Below, piece by piece: positions 8,459-16,366 of a DNA stretch of 64,000 nt. A model generated the notes under the pieces. The model did no database searches and was not told the DNA's origin. It saw only the letters and a list, made by a program, of their open reading frames with translations. The stretch covers positions 62,001 through 126,000 of the forward strand of contig DATNEY010000019.1 in the NCBI GenBank assembly GCA_035606665.1, in the 5' to 3' direction. Positions within the stretch are counted from its first letter, which is position 1; every line of letters starts with the position of its first letter. The position numbers and the translations under genes were made by a program. Origin of the DNA: DASUGC01 sp035606665 (GTDB lineage: Bacteria > Acidobacteriota > Vicinamibacteria > Vicinamibacterales > SCN-69-37).

Positions 8459-10507
8459 ATGAAAGGTGCGTTGCTGTTCATCATGGCAGTCTGGGTGAGC
8501 ACCCAGACTGCCGTGCCTTCCAAGCCCGACGCGCTCGTGGGCGCGGGCGGGTATGCGACCGTGCAGGCGGCGATTGACGCCGCACCGGCAACTGTCACAG
8601 CCGGCAAGCGCTGGACGATCAGGATCGCGCCGGGAACGTACCGCGGCGCCGTACATGTTCCGCGCGGCAAGGCAGCCCTCACGATCGTGGGTAACGACCC
8701 TGCGACGACGCGTATCGGGTTCGATCGCAAGGCGACGGACCTGGGCGTTGACGGCGCCGCGATCGGGACCTTCCGCTCCGCGACGATGTTCGTCGAGGGA
8801 GACGATGTCGTCCTCGAGAATCTGACGGTGTCCAACGACGCGGGCCCCGTAGGCCAGGCGGTCGCGCTCCGGATCGACGGCGATCGCGTCGTCGTGCGTA
8901 ACTCCCGTCTGCTTGGATGGCAGGACACGCTCCTGGTCAACCGTGGCCGCCAGTATTTCGAAGATACGTTCATCGCGGGCCACGTCGATTTCATCTTCGG
9001 CGCGGCGACCGCGTACTTTTCGCGGTGCCACGTGCACGCATGGCGTGACGGCTATCTCACGGCCGCGTCTACGCCGGCCGAACAACCATATGGGCTGGTG
9101 TTCGTTGACGGCATCGTGACCGGCGAGCCTGAGGTGAAGACATACCTCGGCCGGCCGTGGCGCGACTTCGCGCAGACGACTTTCATTCGCACCGTAATGG
9201 GCGCCGCAGTCGTCGGCGCCGGCTGGCACAACTGGGAGCAACCCGCGCGCGAGAAGACCGCGCGCTATGCGGAATTCGGCAGCAGTGGCCCGGGTGCCCT
9301 GAGTCTGTCCGCGCGCGTCCCGTGGAGCAAGCGCCTCACCGCCGACGAGGCCGCGCGAATGACGCCGAGCGCCGTTCTCGGAGGCAAGGACAGCTGGAAC
9401 CCCCTGTCGATTCCCGCGACGAAGTCCGCGAGCCTCGCAAACGCTGCGCCGTTGCCGGCGGCGCCGGGTCCCGCGTCCGTCATCGCCGCGTGGCAGACGA
9501 CGACCGTCACCTGGGATCGGATCCTCCAGCAGCGCGCTGATTGGTACCGCAGCGCGGATGCGATCCGAATCGCCGAAAACGTCGTGCTCTGGCAGCGGCA
9601 CACCGGCGGCTGGCCGAAGAACATCGACATGGCGCGGCCGCTCGATGATGCCGAGCGGGTGAAGCTTCGGATGGAACAGAAGCTCGACGACTCGACCATC
9701 GACAACGACGCCACCGCGGTTCAAATCCGCCTCCTTGCGACCGTGACCTCCGCCGGCGAGGCAAGGTTCAAGCCGGCCCTGCTCAGGGGGCTCGAGTATC
9801 TTCTGGCCGCGCAGTACGCGAACGGCGGATGGCCGCAGTACTTCCCGATCCGCAGGGACTACTCGCGGCACATCACTTTCAACGACAACGCAATCGTGAA
9901 TGTGCTCGCGATTCTTGGCGACGTCTCCGCGGGTCGCGCACCTTTCGCTGGACTCGACGATGCGCTGCGATCGCGAGCGCGTACGGCGCTCGACCGCGGA
10001 CACAAGGTCGTGCTCGACACGCAGATCCGCGTGAACGGCCTGCTCACCGGCTGGTGCCAGCAGTACGACGAAGTGACTCTAAAACCCGCCGGTGCACGTA
10101 CTTACGAGCATCCGTCGATCAGCGGGCTGGAGACGGCCGCGATCCTCACCTATCTAATGAAGCTCGAGAAGCCTGATGCCGCGACGATCGCAGCGATCGA
10201 GGCCGGTATGGCGTGGCTCGTGAAGTCGCAGATTCGCGGTCTGCGCGTCGAGCAGAAGCCGGACCCAGCCGGTCCCGCCGGCTACGACGTCGTCGCCACA
10301 CCTGATGCGGGTGCGCCGCCGGTATGGGCCAGGTTCTACGACATCGCCACGAACGTGCCCGTGTTCTCCGGCCGCGACGGGGTCATCAAGACGCGGCTTG
10401 ACCAGATCGAAATCGAGCGCCGCGCCGGCTACAACTGGTACGGCGTCTGGCCGCGCGAGCTGATTGAGACGCAGTATCCGGCGTGGAAAGTTCGACTCGG
10501 CAGGTAA
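8459..10507 (+). CDS. Pectin methylesterase - pectate lyase (PL10-like) fusion, exported
   Basis: A 682-aa two-domain enzyme. After a short signal sequence, residues about 25-310 form a CE8 pectin methylesterase: GWQDTLL (Asp near 156), HVDFIFG (Asp near 177) and YLGRPW (Arg near 231) are its active-site motifs. Residues about 335-680 resemble family 10 pectate lyases: HTGGWPKNIDMA, TIDNDAT, YANGGWPQYFP, HITFNDNAI and RTYEHPSISG. One chain would thus de-esterify pectin and then cleave the resulting polygalacturonate by beta-elimination, giving the unsaturated products handled by the kdg/kdu genes. Export across the inner membrane is likely; final location is unknown. Confidence 0.88.
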   Translation: MKGALLFIMAVWVSTQTAVPSKPDALVGAGGYATVQAAIDAAPATVTAGKRWTIRIAPGTYRGAVHVPRGKAALTIVGNDPATTRIGFDRKATDLGVDGAAIGTFRSATMFVEGDDVVLENLTVSNDAGPVGQAVALRIDGDRVVVRNSRLLGWQDTLLVNRGRQYFEDTFIAGHVDFIFGAATAYFSRCHVHAWRDGYLTAASTPAEQPYGLVFVDGIVTGEPEVKTYLGRPWRDFAQTTFIRTVMGAAVVGAGWHNWEQPAREKTARYAEFGSSGPGALSLSARVPWSKRLTADEAARMTPSAVLGGKDSWNPLSIPATKSASLANAAPLPAAPGPASVIAAWQTTTVTWDRILQQRADWYRSADAIRIAENVVLWQRHTGGWPKNIDMARPLDDAERVKLRMEQKLDDSTIDNDATAVQIRLLATVTSAGEARFKPALLRGLEYLLAAQYANGGWPQYFPIRRDYSRHITFNDNAIVNVLAILGDVSAGRAPFAGLDDALRSRARTALDRGHKVVLDTQIRVNGLLTGWCQQYDEVTLKPAGARTYEHPSISGLETAAILTYLMKLEKPDAATIAAIEAGMAWLVKSQIRGLRVEQKPDPAGPAGYDVVATPDAGAPPVWARFYDIATNVPVFSGRDGVIKTRLDQIEIERRAGYNWYGVWPRELIETQYPAWKVRLGR

Positions 10508-10550
10508 CGACGGGTCACGACCGGTGACGACTGGTCACGACAGGTTCGAG
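10501..10550. repeat. Tandem 10-bp repeat, five units
   Basis: Units in exact 10-bp phase are CAGGTAACGA, CGGGTCACGA, CCGGTGACGA, CTGGTCACGA and the diverged CAGGTTCGAG, consensus CNGGTNACGA. The first unit contains the stop codon of the pectinesterase-lyase gene and the last overlaps the GAGGAG ribosome binding site of the next gene. Confidence 0.85.
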
Positions 10551-10559
10551 GAGTTCGAA

Positions 10560-12704
10560 ATGTTCCGTGCCGCTGTGGTCGCATTCGCCGTCGTTGTGAG
10601 TCTCGCCCAGCCGGTCGCGGGCCTCAGGCAGCAGAAGCCGGCGGCTCAACCCAACCGCGCCCAGATCCTCACCGCCATGAAACGCGCGGCGACCTTCATG
10701 AACGAGCGAGTGTCGAACAAGGGCGGCTTCGTGTGGGCTTACTCGCCGGATCTGACGCGGCGTTGGGGCGAAATGGAAGCGCGCGCTTCGATGATCTGGA
10801 TGCAGCCGCCGGGAACGGCCACCGTCGGTCATCTCTTCCTCGACGCCTACCACGCGACCGGCGACGAGTACTACTACCAGGCGGCCGAGAAGACGGCCCG
10901 CGCCGTGATCTGGGCCCAATTGCCTGTCGGCGGCTGGAACTACATCGCCGACTACGCCGGCGAGCAGTCCCTCAAAGACTGGTACGCCACCATCGGCAAA
11001 CACGGGTGGCGGCTGGAGGAGTTCCAGCACTACTGGGGCAACGCGACGTTCGATGACGTGACAACGATCGATGCGGCGCGGCTGCTGCTGCGGATGTACC
11101 TCGAAAAGCGCGATCCGGCCTACCGGCCCGCGCTCGACAAGGCGATTCAGTTCGTGCTCGACAGCCAGTACCCGATCGGTAGCTGGCCACAGCGCTATCC
11201 CGCGAGGCCGGATTTCATTCCGGACTACACGTCGTTCATCACGTTCAATGACGACGTCGCGGGCGAGAACATCGATTTTCTGCTGCAGTGCTACCAGACG
11301 CTCGGCGAGAGCCGGCTGATCGATCCGGTGTTGCGCGGCATGCAGGCGTTTCTCGTGCTGCAGGGCGGCCAGCCGCAGCCGGGCTGGGCGCTGCAGTACA
11401 CACTCGACTACAAGCCGATCGGTGCGCGCACCTACGAACCGGACGCGTACGTGACCCACACGACGGCGACCAACATCGCGCTGCTGCTGAAGTTCCATCG
11501 CCTCACCGGCGACAGCAAGTACCTCGCGCGGATTCCTGAGGCACTCGACTGGCTCGAGAAGCTCACGCTCCCACCGGGCGTGCCGACGCCAGGGCGCACG
11601 CACCCGACGTTCGTCGAGCTCGGCACGAACAAGCCGCTCTACGTACATCGCGAGGGCTCGAACATCGCGAACGGCCGGTACTTCGTCAACTACGATCCGA
11701 CGCGAACGATCGGGCACTACAGCGCGTTCCGGAACGTGAACGTCACCAGCCTGCGCACGCAGTACTTCAGACAGCTCGCGATGACGCCGGCGGAAGCCGG
11801 TAAGGGATCGCCGCTCGTCGATCCGAACGCACCGCCACTGCCCCGCTACTTCGCGCTCGATCCGGCGGCAAACGAAGGTGCCGCGACTGTCATCGGTGCG
11901 CTCAACGCCGACGGCGCGTGGATCACAGCGCTCGAGTACATGAGCAATCCATACAAAGGCCCTGCGCCGAAAACAGCAGCGAAGGGCGATTACGCGACGA
12001 CGCACGTCGGCGATGAGTGGGATACCTCGCCGTTCCCGAACACGACAGTGCAAGGCATTTCGACGGCGATGTTCATCAAGCGGATGACGTCGCTCATCAA
12101 AGCACTGGATGCGACGCCCGCCGAGCCCGCCGTCGCGCAGCTGAAAACGCCGATCACGTGGCGCCTGGACAATCTGACGCGCATCGGCGGTCATCAGGTC
12201 ACGCTGGTCGGCGCTCCCAGGGTCGTCTCCACTAGCAGCGGACCAGCGATCGAATTCGACGGACAGAAGGACGCAGTCGTCGTCGAGTCGAATCCGCTAG
12301 AAGGATTCGCGGCGTTCAGGCTGGAGGTCGAGCTCCTGCCGGCGCCAGGCGGCCCGGACGAGCAACGGTTCGTTCACGTGAGCGAGCACAACACGGACAA
12401 TCGCGCGATGCTCGAGACTCGGATGGCGGCCAACCGCTGGAGCCTCGATACGTTTCTTCGATCGAACGCGTCGCAGCTCACGCTCTTTGATGCATCCCGT
12501 CCGCACGATGCCGGTAAGTGGCACACGGCTGCGCTGGTCTACGACGGCAGGGCCATGTCGCACTATGTGGACGGCGTGCACGAAGCCGGCGGCGAGGTCT
12601 CGTTCGCTGCGCTCGGCCCCGGCCGCACGGCGCTGGGCGCGCGGCTCAACAACGTGTCGTGGTTCAAAGGACGGCTGCGCCTGCTTCGCGTGACCGCACG
12701 CTAG
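10560..12704 (+). CDS. Exported pectate-lyase-like protein with C-terminal LamG/concanavalin-like domain
   Basis: I start this 714-aa protein at the ATG 6 nt after GAGGAG, although the frame opens 96 nt earlier; the chosen start gives a good signal peptide (MFRAAVVAFAVVVSLAQPVA). Residues about 40-360 form an alpha/alpha-toroid-type domain with PL10-like motifs (VGGWNYIADY, FITFNDD, RTYEPDAY). The last 190 or so residues, from WRLDNLTRIGG on, look like a concanavalin/LamG sandwich that could bind polysaccharide (GKWHTAALVYDG, SHYVDGV). A second lyase beside the PME-lyase fusion fits pectin degradation. Exact substrate is uncertain. Confidence 0.75.
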   Translation: MFRAAVVAFAVVVSLAQPVAGLRQQKPAAQPNRAQILTAMKRAATFMNERVSNKGGFVWAYSPDLTRRWGEMEARASMIWMQPPGTATVGHLFLDAYHATGDEYYYQAAEKTARAVIWAQLPVGGWNYIADYAGEQSLKDWYATIGKHGWRLEEFQHYWGNATFDDVTTIDAARLLLRMYLEKRDPAYRPALDKAIQFVLDSQYPIGSWPQRYPARPDFIPDYTSFITFNDDVAGENIDFLLQCYQTLGESRLIDPVLRGMQAFLVLQGGQPQPGWALQYTLDYKPIGARTYEPDAYVTHTTATNIALLLKFHRLTGDSKYLARIPEALDWLEKLTLPPGVPTPGRTHPTFVELGTNKPLYVHREGSNIANGRYFVNYDPTRTIGHYSAFRNVNVTSLRTQYFRQLAMTPAEAGKGSPLVDPNAPPLPRYFALDPAANEGAATVIGALNADGAWITALEYMSNPYKGPAPKTAAKGDYATTHVGDEWDTSPFPNTTVQGISTAMFIKRMTSLIKALDATPAEPAVAQLKTPITWRLDNLTRIGGHQVTLVGAPRVVSTSSGPAIEFDGQKDAVVVESNPLEGFAAFRLEVELLPAPGGPDEQRFVHVSEHNTDNRAMLETRMAANRWSLDTFLRSNASQLTLFDASRPHDAGKWHTAALVYDGRAMSHYVDGVHEAGGEVSFAALGPGRTALGARLNNVSWFKGRLRLLRVTAR

Positions 12705-12718
12705 CAACCCGAATTGTT

Positions 12719-12760
12719 GGTTGCAGGTTGTTGGTTGTAGGTTGCACGTCGCAGGTTAGG
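12719..12760. repeat. Heptanucleotide tandem repeat (GGTTGNA), six units
   Basis: Six in-phase 7-bp units: GGTTGCA, GGTTGTT, GGTTGTA, GGTTGCA, CGTCGCA, GGTTAGG. The array abuts a -10-like TAAGAT just before the aminotransferase gene, so it occupies the place of the -35 region. It resembles the short tandemly repeated heptamers (STRR) known from cyanobacteria. Confidence 0.85.
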
Positions 12761-12766
12761 TAAGAT
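12761..12766 (+). promoter_or_regulatory. -10-like TAAGAT, leaderless-type promoter
   Basis: TAAGAT ends 6 nt before the aminotransferase ATG, so a start site 6-7 nt downstream would fall on the start codon. No Shine-Dalgarno is visible. There is no good -35 box because a heptamer array lies there. Confidence 0.45.
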
Positions 12767-12772
12767 CGGCGA

Positions 12773-13981
12773 ATGCAGTCGGGTACTGCGATCGCCCCAG
12801 CGGCTCGCATCCACGGTTTTACCTACGCCATCCGGAACATCGTCGCTGAGGCGAAGGCCGTTGAGGCCAAGGGCACGCGCGTCCGCTACCTGAACATCGG
12901 CGATCCGATTCCATTCGGATTCAAAACGCCGCCGCACCTGATCGACGCCGTCGCAAAGGCGATGCGCGACGGGCACAACGGTTACACCGCGTCACCGGGG
13001 ATTCAGCCGGCGCGAGAAGCGGTCGCGGCCGAGTACGAACGGCGCGGCATGCCGATCGGCGCCGATCGCGTGATTCTGACGTCGGGCACGTCCGAAGGCA
13101 TCGAGCTCGCATTGGGCGCGATGGCGGACGCCGGCGATGAAGTGCTCGTACCGACACCAACGTATCCGCTCTACACCGCGGTGCTCGCCAAGCTCGGCGC
13201 TCGCGCGGTGTACTACCGCACGGATCCCGCGCGCGGATGGCTGCCGGATCTCGACGACGTGAAGCGGCTGCTCACTGCGAAGACGCGCGCGCTCGTGCTG
13301 ATCGATCCGAACAATCCGACGGGCGCGATGTATCCGGAGTCCACGCGCCGCGCGTTGATCGATCTCGCCGGACGGGCCGGCGTCCCGATCCTGGCCGACG
13401 AGGTCTACAACGAACTCGCTTTCGACGGACCGGCGCCGCTACTTGGCTCCCTCGATCCCGACGCTCCTATCCTTTCGTTTTCGTCGCTCTCGAAGGCCTA
13501 CCTCGCGCCGGGTTGGCGCGCGGGCTGGCTCGCCGTGGGGCGCTCGGATCGGCTGGACGACGTGCTGGCGGCGATCAAGAAGCTCGCGGACGGGCGCCTC
13601 TGCAGCCCAGGTCCAATGCAGTACGCGGTGCACGCGGCGCTTACGAGCGATCGGTCGCATCAGCAGGAGTTCGTCCGGCAGTTGAAGATCCGGGCGGACC
13701 TCACGATGGCGCGACTCGAGCAGATTCCCGGCATCAAGTGCGTGGCGCCGCAGGCCGCCTTCTACGTCATGCCGCGGGTGACGCTGCCGGCGGGCAAGAC
13801 CGACGAGGACTTCGTGCTCGGACTGCTGCGCGAGACGGGCATCCTGTGCGTATACGGATCGGGGTTTGGAACGGCTGCGCGCGATGGCTTCTTCCGCGTC
13901 GTATACCTCGCGTCGCCGGAGGAGCTGGGCGGCATCTACGACGACCTCGCCTCGTTCACGGCGAAGTTTCTGAACGCCTAA
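12773..13981 (+). CDS. PLP-dependent aminotransferase, class I/II (AlaA/AspC-like)
   Basis: A 402-aa fold-type I aminotransferase. The family signatures are YTASPGIQPAREAVA, the LIDPNNPTGA substrate/PLP motif, LADEVYNELAF and the PLP-lysine motif SFSSLSKAYLAPGWRAGW (Lys near 241). The closest recognised type is the glutamate-pyruvate (alanine) transaminase AlaA group, but substrate cannot be fixed from sequence. The next gene begins at the base after its stop, so the two are probably co-transcribed. Confidence 0.85.
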   Translation: MQSGTAIAPAARIHGFTYAIRNIVAEAKAVEAKGTRVRYLNIGDPIPFGFKTPPHLIDAVAKAMRDGHNGYTASPGIQPAREAVAAEYERRGMPIGADRVILTSGTSEGIELALGAMADAGDEVLVPTPTYPLYTAVLAKLGARAVYYRTDPARGWLPDLDDVKRLLTAKTRALVLIDPNNPTGAMYPESTRRALIDLAGRAGVPILADEVYNELAFDGPAPLLGSLDPDAPILSFSSLSKAYLAPGWRAGWLAVGRSDRLDDVLAAIKKLADGRLCSPGPMQYAVHAALTSDRSHQQEFVRQLKIRADLTMARLEQIPGIKCVAPQAAFYVMPRVTLPAGKTDEDFVLGLLRETGILCVYGSGFGTAARDGFFRVVYLASPEELGGIYDDLASFTAKFLNA

Positions 13982-15019
13982 ATGGCTGCTAAAGACGAGC
14001 ACAACCGCGTCATCACGCGTGCCGTCATCACGATCATCGTCGGCTTCGCGGCGGCCTACACGCTGTACCTCATCCGCGAAGTCTTGCTCACGCTGTACAT
14101 CAGCGGCCTGCTCGCAATCGGCCTGAGTCCCATCGTCCGCCGAATTGAGAAACGCCGGCTCCTCAAGGGCCGTCTGCGGCTGCCTCGATGGGTCGCGATC
14201 CTTTCCCTGTACGTCGGATTCCTCCTCGCCGTGGCGCTGGTTTTTGCGCTGATCATTCCGCCTATCGTCGAGCAGATCCAGGAGCTCGTGAAGAACCTGC
14301 CGGGCTATGCGGACCAGGTCCAGCGATGGATGGTCCAGCGGCGCATCGTCAATCCCAGGTGGCAGTGGAGCACGCTGTTCGCGAACATGCAGGTGCCGGG
14401 TTTCGCGATCACCGGAATTTTCGGCGCGGTGACGGGCGTGCTGGCGATTCTCGGACAGGTGGTGACGGTCCTGATCCTGCCGTTCTATCTGCTGCTGGAG
14501 TCCTCGTCGCTCAGGAACGGCTTCCTCAGTCTTATTGAGGAGGACAATCGCAAGCGCGCGGACCGCATCATGCGCGCGATGACGGTGAAGGTCGGCGCCT
14601 GGCTCGGCGGTCAGCTGCTGCTCGCGGCGATCATCGGAACGACGGCGACGATCGGTTTGTGGTTGCTCGGCGTGCCGTACTTCTACGTTCTCGGTTTGGT
14701 CGCGGCGGTCGGCGAGATGATTCCGGTCGTGGGCCCGATCCTCGCCGCTCTGCCCGCAATCGGCCTCGCGTTCACCGTCTCCCCGCAGGCTGCGATCTTC
14801 ACGCTGATCTTCTGCTGGGCGCAGCAGTTCACCGAGAACAACGTGCTCGTCCCGCGCATCATGGGCCGCCAGGTCGGCGTGAGCCCGGTCACGATCATGA
14901 TCGCGCTCCTCGTCGGGTCAACCCTGCTCGGTCTCCTCGGCGCGATCCTCGCGGTGCCCACCGCGGCGATCGTGCAGGTGCTGGTGCAGGAATACCTGAA
15001 TCGAGACGACACCGACTAG
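13982..15019 (+). CDS. AI-2E/PerM-family inner-membrane permease
   Basis: A 345-aa polytopic protein of the AI-2E transporter (UPF0118, PerM/YdiK) family. It has paired N-terminal helices, a soluble-looking stretch (about residues 85-135), then helices with VGEMIPVVGPILAALPA and ENNVLVPRIMGRQVGVSP, which are conserved in the family. Members export small molecules or act as Na+/H+ antiporters; the AI-2 name does not prove autoinducer transport. The ATG follows the aminotransferase TAA with no gap. Confidence 0.85.
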   Translation: MAAKDEHNRVITRAVITIIVGFAAAYTLYLIREVLLTLYISGLLAIGLSPIVRRIEKRRLLKGRLRLPRWVAILSLYVGFLLAVALVFALIIPPIVEQIQELVKNLPGYADQVQRWMVQRRIVNPRWQWSTLFANMQVPGFAITGIFGAVTGVLAILGQVVTVLILPFYLLLESSSLRNGFLSLIEEDNRKRADRIMRAMTVKVGAWLGGQLLLAAIIGTTATIGLWLLGVPYFYVLGLVAAVGEMIPVVGPILAALPAIGLAFTVSPQAAIFTLIFCWAQQFTENNVLVPRIMGRQVGVSPVTIMIALLVGSTLLGLLGAILAVPTAAIVQVLVQEYLNRDDTD

Positions 15020-15050
15020 TTGCGCGCCTGCGAATAGACGCGCAGCTGGA

Positions 15051-16280
15051 CTAGGTTTTCCGCGGCCTCACGGCATTCGAAAGCGCGAGCCGATTGTCGC
15101 GCGTGACGTAACTGATCTGCAGGTTGTAGCCGTTCGGCGTCTGCGTGTGGTAGCTCTTGAACGCCGCCGTGTGGATGTCATCGGGAACCCACGTGCCGTC
15201 GGGCCCCAGGTGGCGGCTCGACGTATCGATCTGCGCGCGGAGCCCGCGTTTTTCGAGTTCGGCCTTCACGCCGTCGGTGTCCCAAGGCGAGATCCCGAAC
15301 GAAATGTGATCGATGCGCGCGCTGCGGACCGCCGGCGCTTGCGGCGGTGCTGCTCCCGTCGGCGCGTCGCTGGCGGCGCCAGCGCCGCCTCGTCCATTTC
15401 CACCGCGACCGCCTCGTCCGAAGTTGGGATCGAGCGGGTTCCCGCCCCTGACGATGATGTTGCCGACGTCACCGATGAGCAACTCGTTCTGGCTGCCCTC
15501 GTCATACGTTGACGTCCAGCCCAGCAGATTCATGTAGAACGACGAGGTCTCCTTGTAGTTCGTCACCGAGAAGGAAAAGTGATCGAGCCACACAGTCTTC
15601 CATCCAGTCGGGTCGAATGGTGGTGGAAGCGCAGGTTTCGAGGTGGATGCCGTTCGACGCGCCCGCACCAGGCCGTTGCCGTTGCCAATCTGCAAATCGA
15701 ATCCGTCGGGATCTTTGACGCGGAAACTCTCGAATCCCTTGCCGTCGTTGACGGCCACGGGATCCAGCCCGCGCTTGCGCAGCTCCGCTTCCACCGTCTT
15801 CGCGTTCCATGGATCGATCACGAAGCAGAACGATTCGACGACCGAGCGGCTCGCACCGCCGCGGCCCGCTCCGGCGGCCGGCGCGGCGCCGCCAGGCTCG
15901 GCCTGCCGGAAGATCACCGAGCCCCAGTTGCCGGTGTCCATGACGGCCTGCTGTCCGTCATCGCTTCGCTGCGTCCATCCCATCAGGGCGGCATAGAACG
16001 CCGCTTCCTTCTGGTACTCGGCGACGCGGAAGGTGATGTGATCCAGCCCGACGGTCTTCCAGCCGGTCGGCGCAAAGACAGGCTTGATGGCGCTGGTGTC
16101 GCACGAGGGTGCGCCGAGCGTCAGCATGCAGCGTCCTTGCGCGAACGCCCGTGCGCCTCCTAGCGCGCTCGCGAGCGGGACGCCGGCGACCGCGGTCAGG
16201 CCAAGAGTGCGCAGCAGATCTCGACGCGACAGCGTGGTGCGATACCCAGAGGTTGGTGGTTTCATTGGGTTGTGAGGCAT
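15051..16280 (-). CDS. Tat-exported protein with two VOC (glyoxalase-like) domains
   Basis: A 409-aa protein with a twin-arginine signal (SRRDLLRTLGLTAVAG) about 17 residues from the start; an internal ATG 15 nt downstream would also keep it. Two VOC repeats follow: the first from GLDHITFRVAEYQKEAAFYA (about residue 78), the second from WLDHFSFSVTNYKETSSFYM, each with paired His/Glu positions. VOC proteins include dioxygenases, glyoxalases and resistance proteins; no specific activity can be assigned. The inter-domain loop carries a Gly/Arg-rich insertion (GRGGRGGNGRGG). It is divergent from the PQQ dehydrogenase gene and could share its regulatory region. Confidence 0.8.
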   Translation of the reverse strand: MPHNPMKPPTSGYRTTLSRRDLLRTLGLTAVAGVPLASALGGARAFAQGRCMLTLGAPSCDTSAIKPVFAPTGWKTVGLDHITFRVAEYQKEAAFYAALMGWTQRSDDGQQAVMDTGNWGSVIFRQAEPGGAAPAAGAGRGGASRSVVESFCFVIDPWNAKTVEAELRKRGLDPVAVNDGKGFESFRVKDPDGFDLQIGNGNGLVRARRTASTSKPALPPPFDPTGWKTVWLDHFSFSVTNYKETSSFYMNLLGWTSTYDEGSQNELLIGDVGNIIVRGGNPLDPNFGRGGRGGNGRGGAGAASDAPTGAAPPQAPAVRSARIDHISFGISPWDTDGVKAELEKRGLRAQIDTSSRHLGPDGTWVPDDIHTAAFKSYHTQTPNGYNLQISYVTRDNRLALSNAVRPRKT

Positions 16281-16352
16281 GGATGGGCCGCCGAAGAGAC
16301 TACTAGAATTGCGGCCTGCCTAGCGACCAATCTGCAGATCCTGAACTGTCTG

Positions 16353-16358
16353 TATACT
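16353..16358 (+). promoter_or_regulatory. -10 element TATACT of the PQQ dehydrogenase gene
   Basis: TATACT ends 8 nt before the ATG at 16367, within the 86-nt divergent gap. Predicted initiation would be on or next to the start codon. No ribosome binding site is visible. Confidence 0.5.
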
Positions 16359-16366
16359 TCGCCGCT

